Source of the DNA: Synechococcus sp. BL107
GTDB taxonomy: Bacteria; Cyanobacteriota; Cyanobacteriia; PCC-6307; Cyanobiaceae
Direction of reading: 5' to 3'
Length of the DNA: 64,000 nucleotides
Assembly: GCF_000153805.1 (NCBI RefSeq)
Contig: NZ_DS022298.1
Span: 628,616 to 692,615 of the forward strand
Below, one piece after another: positions 37,663 to 44,463 of this stretch. Numbering within the stretch: position 1 is the first letter of the stretch; each line of letters starts with the position of its first letter. A model generated the notes under the pieces. It ran no database searches and had not been told where the DNA came from. It saw only the letters and a program-made list of their open reading frames with translations. The position numbers and the translations under genes were made by a program.

Positions 37663-37700
37663 GAGAACGGAAAGAAATGCCCCCGAGGGGACGGTTTATG

Positions 37701-37724
37701 GAAGGGACAGGAATCCCTGCCTTC
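37701..37724 (-). promoter_or_regulatory. hairpin at predicted 5' end of psbA copy 2 mRNA
   Basis: On the minus strand GAAGG-CAGG pairs with CCTG-CCTTC across a GATT loop, with a two-base bulge: nine pairs. It starts five bases after the TACATT hexamer, exactly the spacing seen for copy 1, but shares no sequence with that hairpin. A further GC-rich palindrome (CCCCTCGGGG, 37681-37690) lies between it and the start codon. Confidence 0.6.
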
Positions 37725-37728
37725 ACCC

Positions 37729-37734
37729 AATGTA
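37729..37734 (-). promoter_or_regulatory. candidate -10 element of psbA copy 2
   Basis: TACATT on the minus strand, 67 bases before the ATG. No convincing -35 hexamer is seen 16-18 bases upstream. Assigned by analogy with copy 1. Confidence 0.45.
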
Positions 37735-37844
37735 AAGCAATATTGAGTTCTGTGTTCGGAGCTTTACGAAGCATTTGTAAAGAGGCGAGTCACGCTGCTA
37801 GCGGATGCGCTTGTTAGCGTCCCAAATGCCACGCTGCAGCCGCT

Positions 37845-39422
37845 TTGTCTCCACAACCGGAACGCGTGCTGTTCGTGCGGCTTCCATGCAACCCAATTTT
37901 CCCGATCGGCCCGGTTTATCTGGCAGATCATTTGCACAAGTGTTTTCCGGAGATGCCGCAACGCATCCTGGATTTGGCTGCTCTGCCTGTACTGGACGTA
38001 CAGAGAGTGTTGCTAGCCACGGTGGATCAGTTTCGCCCCACTTTGTTGGTGTTTTCTTGGCGGGATATTCAGATTTACGCCCCGGTTGACGGTCGAGGGG
38101 GCAACCCTCTTCAAAACTCTTTCGAAGTCTTTTACGCCCGCAATCCACTCAAGCGTCTTCACGGCGCTCTTGGTGGCTTGCGATTGATGACCAGCCATTA
38201 CGGCGAGCTGCATCGCAATCAATCACTGGTGCACAAGGGCCTCTCCCATGCGCGTCGTCACCATCCCGGGGCGCGTGCCGTTCTTGGTGGTGGGGCTGTC
38301 AGTGTGTTTTACGAACAGCTCGGTAAGTCGTTGCCGAAAGGAACGATTGTTTCGATTGGCGAGGGAGAACCTCTCTTAGAAAAATTGCTCCAAGGACAGT
38401 CCCTCGAGGGAGAACGTTGTTTTTTGGTCGGTGAGTCACCCCGCTCAGGCTTGATCCATGAGCAGCCGGAGAGTCGACCTAAAACCGCTTGCGATTACGA
38501 CTACATCGCTTCCATTTGGCCCCAACTCAACTGGTACCTGGAGGGTGGTGATTTCTATGTGGGCGTTCAGACCAAACGTGGCTGTCCGCACAACTGTTGT
38601 TACTGCGTCTACACCGTGGTGGAAGGTAAACAGGTGCGCCTCAATCCAGTGCAGGAGGTGGTGAAGGAGATGCGCCAGCTTTACGACCGCGGTGTGAGGG
38701 GGTTTTGGTTTACCGATGCCCAGTTCATCCCAGCTCGGCGGTATATCGAAGACGCCAAGGAGCTGCTACGTGCGATCAAAGCCGAAGGGCTGACTGGAAT
38801 TCGTTGGGCGGCTTACATCCGAGCCGACAATCTCGATCCCGAGTTAGCCCAGCTCATGGTGGAGACGGGCATGAGTTATTTCGAGATCGGTATTACCTCC
38901 GGTTCTCAAGAGCTCGTTCGCAAGATGCGCATGGGATACAACCTGCGGACGGTGCTGGAGAGTTGCCGCATGCTTGCTGATGCAGGCTTTCGCGATCACG
39001 TGTCGGTGAATTATTCCTTCAATGTGATTGATGAGAGGCCGGAAACGATTCGACAGACCGTTGCTTATCACCGTGAGCTAGAAAACATTTTTGGTGCCGA
39101 TTTAGTCGAGCCAGCGATTTTCTTCATTGGCTTGCAGCCCCATACGCATCTTGAGCAATACGGTTTCGATCAAGGCTTGATCAAGCCTGGTTACAACCCG
39201 ATGAGCATGATGCCTTGGACGGCGCGGAAGCTTCTTTGGAATCCTGAGCCGATGGGGAGCACATTTGGACGTGTTTGCTTGGAAGCGTTTGATCGAAATG
39301 CCGATGATTTTGGCAGGACCGTTATGTCTTTTCTCGAGCGGGATTATGGCGTTGCACCCCTTCAAGAAGCCTTAAGAGCTCCAGTCGAGGGCAAGAAAGC
39401 GATTGCTAAAGCAATTGTTTGA
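37845..39422 (+). CDS. B12-binding-domain radical SAM protein
   Basis: A 525-residue protein. The N-terminal 200 residues form a Rossmann-like domain of the cobalamin-binding type (VLFVRLPCNPIFPIGPVYLA, then VLGGGAVSVFYE and SIGEGEPLLEKLL), without an obvious DxHxxG cobalamin ligand. The radical SAM core follows with its 4Fe-4S cysteines C247, C251 and C254 in RGCPHNCCYC. Relatives include BchE-type cyclases and methyltransferases, so a modification of a tetrapyrrole, lipid or hopanoid-like substrate is possible, but none is shown. It is divergent from psbA copy 2. A decayed fragment resembling residues 465-498 lies at 41824-41922. Confidence 0.85.
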   Translation: MSPQPERVLFVRLPCNPIFPIGPVYLADHLHKCFPEMPQRILDLAALPVLDVQRVLLATVDQFRPTLLVFSWRDIQIYAPVDGRGGNPLQNSFEVFYARNPLKRLHGALGGLRLMTSHYGELHRNQSLVHKGLSHARRHHPGARAVLGGGAVSVFYEQLGKSLPKGTIVSIGEGEPLLEKLLQGQSLEGERCFLVGESPRSGLIHEQPESRPKTACDYDYIASIWPQLNWYLEGGDFYVGVQTKRGCPHNCCYCVYTVVEGKQVRLNPVQEVVKEMRQLYDRGVRGFWFTDAQFIPARRYIEDAKELLRAIKAEGLTGIRWAAYIRADNLDPELAQLMVETGMSYFEIGITSGSQELVRKMRMGYNLRTVLESCRMLADAGFRDHVSVNYSFNVIDERPETIRQTVAYHRELENIFGADLVEPAIFFIGLQPHTHLEQYGFDQGLIKPGYNPMSMMPWTARKLLWNPEPMGSTFGRVCLEAFDRNADDFGRTVMSFLERDYGVAPLQEALRAPVEGKKAIAKAIV

Positions 39423-39441
39423 TACTTATTCTTGAGAGACA

Positions 39442-40086
39442 ATGATTTCATACGATAAACGTTGCATTTTTATTCATATTCCCAAGTGTGGTGGCACTTC
39501 AATTGAAAATGTAATTTGGCCGCATCCTGAAGATCTCACCGAGGCAAATCTATGGTGGGGTTTTGTCTCTCAGTATCACAATAAATATCAAACAGGAGGA
39601 TTGCAGCATCTTCTTGCTCGTCAAGTTCGTTCAGAGGTTGGTTTGGAAATTTTCAACTCTTTTTATAAATTTACTATTGTCAGAAATCCCTGGGATCGAA
39701 TCGTTTCACAATTTGCCTATATGCAAACCAGGCCAGATCTCATGGATTTTATTGGAATGCAACCAGACACAGAATTTAAGGCCTATTTAGGCTTAATTCA
39801 AAAAAAACAGCATGTGCAATGGATGCCTCAGACTGATTTCATTTTGGATCAAGATGGAACATTATTAGTTGATAAGATTGGGCGTCTCGAAAACATAGAA
39901 AAAGACTCTCATGAAGTTTTTGATATCCTTGGTGTTTGTAGGGAGCAGACTAAAAATTTTCATGCCAATCGATCAGAAAGAAAAAGTATTGATCATTATT
40001 ATGATCAAGAGTCTATTGAAATGGTGGGCGAAATCTACTCAAGTGATATTAATTATTTGAATTATAGTTTTGATTCGATAGCTTGA
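39442..40086 (+). CDS. sulfotransferase-family protein
   Basis: A 214-residue protein with both PAPS-binding motifs of the sulfotransferase fold: the 5'-phosphosulfate loop HIPKCGGTS at residues 12-20 and the 3'-phosphate motif RNPWDRIVSQF from residue 81. This is the Sulfotransfer_2 type, which transfers sulfate from PAPS to a hydroxyl or amine, often on sugars. The gene is strongly AT-rich compared with its neighbours, uses many AAT, TTT and ATT codons, and probably came by transfer. It converges on a sulfatase gene with 16 bases between stops. The acceptor is unknown. Confidence 0.85.
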   Translation: MISYDKRCIFIHIPKCGGTSIENVIWPHPEDLTEANLWWGFVSQYHNKYQTGGLQHLLARQVRSEVGLEIFNSFYKFTIVRNPWDRIVSQFAYMQTRPDLMDFIGMQPDTEFKAYLGLIQKKQHVQWMPQTDFILDQDGTLLVDKIGRLENIEKDSHEVFDILGVCREQTKNFHANRSERKSIDHYYDQESIEMVGEIYSSDINYLNYSFDSIA

Positions 40087-40102
40087 AAGTTCTCTTAGGG
40101 AT

Positions 40103-41515
40103 TTAGTTCCATGGGCTTTTCCAGCAAACTGAAGACCCTAAGCCAGTTTTTTTAACATGTTCACTAAGTCGAAACTGCTCAATGATTTGATGGCTCGTTT
40201 GGAACCTGTCCCCAGTCACTTTGAGTTTCTGGTGAAGGAGGTCGTCTAAATCTGTTAGTAATCCGTTTGCATTGTTCGATGATTGTATGAGATTATCTTT
40301 TTGATAGGGATCATTGTAGTTGTCAAATAAAAGCCAAGGTCCCTGCTCATTCCGTACGTAGGTATGTCGCATGGTTCGAACTCCGCGATAGGCCTTCATT
40401 CCGTAAAGTTGTAATGGACCGGAACAAACTGCTGCATTGAGTAGGCCTACATCTGTATCGCTCAGGGTTTCTTCCCCGCGAATGACTGGAGCCCAATTGC
40501 GTCCTTCTGTATGACTACTTTGTTTAAGATTGGCAAGCCCAAGTAAAGTGGGCATGACATCTGGCGCATCAATCGGTGCATCACATGTTGTGCCGGCTTG
40601 ATGTTGAAGATCAGGATCTCGAAGGACGAATGGAATTCGAACTGATTCTTCAAATGGATAAAGTTTTCGTGTTAATCCTTGGCTGAATAACATGTCTCCA
40701 TGGTCTGAAGTCACAACCACAAGTGTGTTCTTCTCCAGTGCGCTCCTCTTTAAGCACTTCATGATTATTTTTAGACATCGATCCAGTGCTGATATGTGAG
40801 AGTAATAACCACGCAATTGATTGTGTGCTTTTTCTTGATGCTCTTCGGGTACATTTTCTGGAATTTTAATGTCTATTTCTTTGTATAAATCTTTAAATTT
40901 ATCTGGGGCTGTGTGATAAGGATCATGGGGCGGGCCCCATGAGAGCATTAATAAAAATGGTTGGCTTTTGGATGAAAACTTTTTAATTAATTTTCGAGCC
41001 ATTTTTGTCTGAGCGAAAGCATCATATCCATCCCAAGTTTGCTGCGTAGTATGATTATTTAAATAGTATGGTGATTGATTATAATTGTGATTACACTCAT
41101 TGCCCTGCCAATAATCAAACCCTAGCCTATATTGACTGGGTATTGGAGAATTTCGATGATCAAATCCCCCGCTAGGTGAGCCGTAGACATGCCATTTCCC
41201 GATGTATGCAGTTTTATAGCCATTTGATTTGAAGGCTTCAGCAATTGAGTTATGCCTGGGTGAAAGGGTTGAATCGTTAACGAGGACGCCATGGCTTAGT
41301 GGATAAAGTCCTGTTAATAATGAGCCTCGATAGGGTGAGCATTGGGAGCATCCAGAAATGGCATTTCTAAAATTTATCCCTTGATTTTTTAGCTTATCTA
41401 GACTTGGCGTCAGGCATTGTGAAATATCGGGTGTGCCACGCCATTGGTCTGCGAAAATAAAAATAATATTTTTTAGTGAAGGCGTCGTTGCCACATCTCT
41501 AATATTGGCTGTCAC
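40103..41515 (-). CDS. type I (formylglycine) sulfatase
   Basis: A 470-residue alkaline-phosphatase-fold sulfatase. The metal-binding start is IFADQWRG (D23, Q24). The cysteine to be converted to formylglycine is C59 in CSPYRGSLLTG, fitting C-x-P-x-R although Tyr at the fourth place is uncommon. IGKWH, WGPPHDPYH and TSDHGDM supply further active-site residues. No signal peptide is seen, so a cytoplasmic location is likely. It hydrolyses a sulfate ester, but the substrate cannot be read. A formylglycine-generating enzyme is not in the window. Base composition is AT-rich as in the neighbouring sulfotransferase gene. Confidence 0.9.
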   Translation of the reverse strand: MTANIRDVATTPSLKNIIFIFADQWRGTPDISQCLTPSLDKLKNQGINFRNAISGCSQCSPYRGSLLTGLYPLSHGVLVNDSTLSPRHNSIAEAFKSNGYKTAYIGKWHVYGSPSGGFDHRNSPIPSQYRLGFDYWQGNECNHNYNQSPYYLNNHTTQQTWDGYDAFAQTKMARKLIKKFSSKSQPFLLMLSWGPPHDPYHTAPDKFKDLYKEIDIKIPENVPEEHQEKAHNQLRGYYSHISALDRCLKIIMKCLKRSALEKNTLVVVTSDHGDMLFSQGLTRKLYPFEESVRIPFVLRDPDLQHQAGTTCDAPIDAPDVMPTLLGLANLKQSSHTEGRNWAPVIRGEETLSDTDVGLLNAAVCSGPLQLYGMKAYRGVRTMRHTYVRNEQGPWLLFDNYNDPYQKDNLIQSSNNANGLLTDLDDLLHQKLKVTGDRFQTSHQIIEQFRLSEHVKKTGLGSSVCWKSPWN

Positions 41516-41823
41516 GAGTCTATGGCATGAATGTGAAGCATATGTTCGTTCGCGTAAATCAATAAGGACGACTCTCTGATTGTGCGCGAATAATCCTTGC
41601 TCATGTCATCCACTCCTGCTTTTGCTTGGTCTTCGCAGTATCAAGGAATGAGCTATGTTTTGTATTTTTCAAGTAAAGCCTAGATTATAGTTTTGTGATA
41701 GAGCCAAGCATTGGCTAGAAGAGATTCATTTTAATATTAGTTTGGCTTCAAATATCTTCGCTGTTTCTTTCTTCTAGAGCAGTCGTCTGCAGTTATAAAG
41801 CTTCGATCTGGTCTTCATCAAGC
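41516..41823. other. gene-free AT-rich stretch beyond the sulfatase gene
   Basis: Part of the only stretch over 300 bases without an intact gene (41516-41935). It should hold the sulfatase promoter, though I see no convincing pair of hexamers. Short frames here are full of stops. A short segment near 41698 reads VIEPSIG in the plus frame and could be a further trace of the radical SAM relative (its counterpart reads LVEPAI), but this match alone is too short to trust. No terminator, tRNA or repeat is seen. Confidence 0.5.
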
Positions 41824-41922
41824 TGGGATCCAGACGCGATGGGCCAAGGCTTAAGGGCTTTGTCTGGAAGCTTGTTTCGTGCCCATGGAGATTTTGGACG
41901 CACGGTGATGGAGTTGTTCGAG
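41824..41922 (+). pseudogene. remnant of the 3' end of a radical SAM gene
   Basis: In the plus frame this stretch reads WDPDAMGQ and, further on, HGDFGRTVMELFE. The same arrangement is found near the end of the B12-radical SAM protein at 37845-39422: WNPEPMGS (from residue 465) and then ADDFGRTVMSFLE, with the same distance give or take one residue. Upstream the frame loses similarity and soon meets a stop; downstream it runs into the end of the CPBP gene. It is best explained as the leftover 3' end of a second, diverged copy of that gene. Confidence 0.6.
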
Positions 41923-41935
41923 CTATTTCTCCTTC

Positions 41936-42817
41936 TTAGGAGGCGTTGCGATGTTCAGTTTTGGTGAATAGGGATTTGTTGAAAGCCGTTCGCTGAAGCC
42001 AGAGCAACAATGTCAGGGCGCTAATTGCGACAAGTCCACCCATCGGATTGGGATTGCTTCCGCCCGGTCCGATCAGCCATGCAGGGGCGTCTGCAGACAG
42101 TAGAAGAGCGTTTTTCTCCAGGAGAAACCAGCCGCTGATCAAGCCGCCATGTAAGCCAACACATCCCCAAAGCGAGCCATGGTCGAGCCGGCGACGCAGG
42201 GCCAGGACCAGGCCCAAGAGGAATAGCCCGCTGAGGAGCCCCAACATTGGCCAGACACCCATGTTGAAACGGGCGTGAACAAGGCTAAAAATCGCAGCCT
42301 GACTGATGACTCCAGCTTTCGCTCCAAGCAGGCGGTTCAGCTCCTGCCAAAGCCAACCACGAAAGAGTATTTCTTCAGCCAACCCAACACCGAATAACAG
42401 CACGAATGCATCCAGCAGAAGGCGAACTGAGTCTGTTCTTTGGAACTGTGCCCAATGTCCCAGTAGCAGCGGCAGCATGATCAGTGCGAGCAGAAGGACT
42501 GACCACAACAGCCCGCGTAAGAGGACTGCAAAAGATGATCGCTGATGAGCCTCCATGCCTCGGAGCCCTAAAGCAACCCAGGGTCGCTTGATCTGCCAGC
42601 GCAATCTGATCCAGCGTGGCATCAGTAGGAGAAACAGCAGAAAGCTGAATACTGTCCCGACCAGCGAAACAGCACTAGTGGGCAACCCCACCAACGTGAG
42701 CAGTTGGGCTTTGCTCCAGCCGATCAGGTACAAAACTGGAATCAAGACGAACACCGGAAGCCAACGCGGGGTTAGCAGGATCAGCCAATTCAGCCCGGCG
42801 TTGATGGTGCGGATCAA
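41936..42817 (-). CDS. CPBP-family intramembrane metalloprotease
   Basis: A 293-residue polytopic protein with the Abi/CPBP domain. The family motifs are EEILFRGWLWQEL (catalytic Glu-Glu and Arg), HARFN and the late VGLHGG histidine. About seven membrane segments are visible. Members are related to type II CAAX prenyl endopeptidases (Rce1) but most bacterial ones have unknown substrates. The frame starts with TTG at 42817, directly adjoining the clpS stop (TGA TTG), which implies coupling with clpS. It ends close to the radical SAM remnant. Confidence 0.85.
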   Translation of the reverse strand: MIRTINAGLNWLILLTPRWLPVFVLIPVLYLIGWSKAQLLTLVGLPTSAVSLVGTVFSFLLFLLLMPRWIRLRWQIKRPWVALGLRGMEAHQRSSFAVLLRGLLWSVLLLALIMLPLLLGHWAQFQRTDSVRLLLDAFVLLFGVGLAEEILFRGWLWQELNRLLGAKAGVISQAAIFSLVHARFNMGVWPMLGLLSGLFLLGLVLALRRRLDHGSLWGCVGLHGGLISGWFLLEKNALLLSADAPAWLIGPGGSNPNPMGGLVAISALTLLLWLQRTAFNKSLFTKTEHRNAS

Positions 42818-43132
42818 TCAGTCTTCCGGTTCGATCGTGCTGGTGAGCCCCTTGGATTTCAACGTTTCGCAGTAAAACTCAGCTGGCTCGATGTCGCAGA
42901 CGATCACCAGTCCGATGCCAGTGTTGTGGGCTTCCAACATGACGGCCATCGCGTCTTGTTCACTCAGCTGAGGAACCACTTGGCGCAATGTCGCCATGAC
43001 GTACTCCATGCTGTTCACGGGGTCGTTGTGAAGCAGCACCTTGTATCGAGGTGACCGCTTCCGTACACGCTCAGGCGCTTTGTCGAGCACCGCAGCCCCT
43101 CCTGGACTACGGGTTGGTGTCTCCTCTGCCAT
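42818..43132 (-). CDS. clpS: ClpS adaptor protein
   Basis: A 104-residue adaptor that delivers N-degron substrates to the ClpAP/ClpCP protease. The core shows YKVLLHNDPVNSMEYVM, with the HND region that reads the N-terminal residue, then VMLEAHNTGIGLV and ETLKSKGLT. The N-terminal 30 residues are extended and flexible as usual. I use ATG 43132 (MAEETPTRS); ATG 43147 adds five residues. Cyanobacteria often have two ClpS types; which one this is was not determined. It is co-directional with and abuts the CPBP gene. Confidence 0.93.
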   Translation of the reverse strand: MAEETPTRSPGGAAVLDKAPERVRKRSPRYKVLLHNDPVNSMEYVMATLRQVVPQLSEQDAMAVMLEAHNTGIGLVIVCDIEPAEFYCETLKSKGLTSTIEPED

Positions 43133-43183
43133 CACTCGGCAACTCACTGGTTGAAATGTAAGGGAAATTGGATCACGGCCGTT

Positions 43184-44407
43184 TCAAAGAGATTTGATTC
43201 GTGCCATGGCTTCATTGACGTTCTTGCGGCTGTTGAAGGCAGAAAGACGGAAATATCCTTCACCAGCAGCACCAAAACCGCTTCCTGGCGTGCCCACCAC
43301 ATTGGCCTTGTTGAGAAGGTGATCGAAGAATCCCCAGGAATCCATGCCATTTGGGGTTTTGATCCAAACGTAAGGGGCGTGTTCGCCGCCGTAAATCTGC
43401 AAACCACAAGCAGTGAGCTCTTGGCGAATGATGGATGCGTTCTCCATATAGAAACTCACAAGAGCCTTCACCTCGGCTTGACCTGCTGCGGAGTAAACCG
43501 CTTCGGCACCACGTTGAATGATGTAGCTAACGCCGTTGAACTTGGTGCTCTGGCGTCGGTTCCATAAGCCCCAAAGTTCCACGAGTTCTCCATTCGCTGC
43601 GGTCCCTTTCAACCCTTTGGGGACCACGGTGAAAGCACAGCGAGTTCCCGTGAAGCCAGCATTTTTTGAGAACGAACGGAATTCGATCGCACACTCTCGA
43701 GCTCCTTCAATTTCAAAAATTGAATGCGGCAGCTCTGGGTCTTGAATGAAGGCCTCGTAGGCGGCATCAAACAAAATCAGTGCGTTATGGCTGCGGGCGT
43801 AATCGACCCATGCTTTGAGTTGCGCCCTTGTCGCGACGGCACCGGTGGGGTTGTTCGGGAAGCAGAGGTAGATCAAATCCACCGGTTCGCTGGGGATTTC
43901 TGCTGTGAAGTTGTTGTCTGCGCTGATAGGTAGATAGGTGAGTCCGGCGTAGCGCCCCTCGGCACCAGCATCACCGGTGCGGCCAGCCATCACATTGCTA
44001 TCGACGTACACCGGGTAAACCGGGTCTGTCACGGCAACTCTGTTGCCTTCACCGAGGATGTCGAGGATGTTGCTGCTGTCGCATTTCGAGCCATCAGAAA
44101 CAAAAATCTCGTCGGCATTGATCTCGCACCCACGGGATTGGAAATCTTGCTGAGCGATTGCTTCTCTGAGCCAGGCATAGCCCTGTTCTGGTCCATAGCC
44201 ATGAAAGCCCTCTGCCGTGCCCATGGCGTCGATGGCCGTTTTCATTGCCTCGCGACAGGCCAGGGGGAGCGGTTCGGTGACATCACCAATTCCGAGACGG
44301 ATTAGAGCTGCGTCAGGGTTAGCTGCGCTGAATGCTTTTACCCTCCGTCCGATCTCGGGGAAGAGATAGCCCGCCTTGAGCTTGAGGTAATTGCCGTTGA
44401 CCTTCAC
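43184..44407 (-). CDS. dapL: LL-diaminopimelate aminotransferase
   Basis: A 407-residue PLP enzyme that converts tetrahydrodipicolinate directly to LL-diaminopimelate for lysine and peptidoglycan synthesis, the route used by cyanobacteria and plants. I start at the GTG at 44407 because it gives [19 protein letters not shown], the family's usual beginning; a longer frame to 44485 adds non-conserved residues and overlaps the divergent gene. PLP-site landmarks are [24 protein letters not shown], and the lysine in [13 protein letters not shown]. It is divergent from the large radical SAM gene. Confidence 0.95.
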   Translation of the reverse strand: MKVNGNYLKLKAGYLFPEIGRRVKAFSAANPDAALIRLGIGDVTEPLPLACREAMKTAIDAMGTAEGFHGYGPEQGYAWLREAIAQQDFQSRGCEINADEIFVSDGSKCDSSNILDILGEGNRVAVTDPVYPVYVDSNVMAGRTGDAGAEGRYAGLTYLPISADNNFTAEIPSEPVDLIYLCFPNNPTGAVATRAQLKAWVDYARSHNALILFDAAYEAFIQDPELPHSIFEIEGARECAIEFRSFSKNAGFTGTRCAFTVVPKGLKGTAANGELVELWGLWNRRQSTKFNGVSYIIQRGAEAVYSAAGQAEVKALVSFYMENASIIRQELTACGLQIYGGEHAPYVWIKTPNGMDSWGFFDHLLNKANVVGTPGSGFGAAGEGYFRLSAFNSRKNVNEAMARIKSL

Positions 44408-44463
44408 CACGGACCGGAGGGGGTTTCTGTCGATGCATTTTGCCGTGTCGACAGCTCCATACG

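Larger units (their letters stand above)
36482..37673 (-). repeat. direct repeat copy 2 (psbA unit, 1192 bp)
   Basis: Second copy of the unit at 33504-34695, same orientation, no difference found by reading. The two copies are separated by 1786 bases that hold only pyrFE and its flanks. Confidence 0.93.

Noticed and set aside
33504-37673. A composite mobile element with psbA as its ends
   Set aside because: There is no transposase, no terminal inverted repeat and no target duplication; gene duplication or conversion explains the direct repeats.
41839-41967. The 42-codon frame over the radical SAM remnant as a functional small gene
   Set aside because: It starts in the middle of the similarity, ends inside the CPBP gene on the other strand and has no ribosome binding site, so decay of a larger gene is the better reading.
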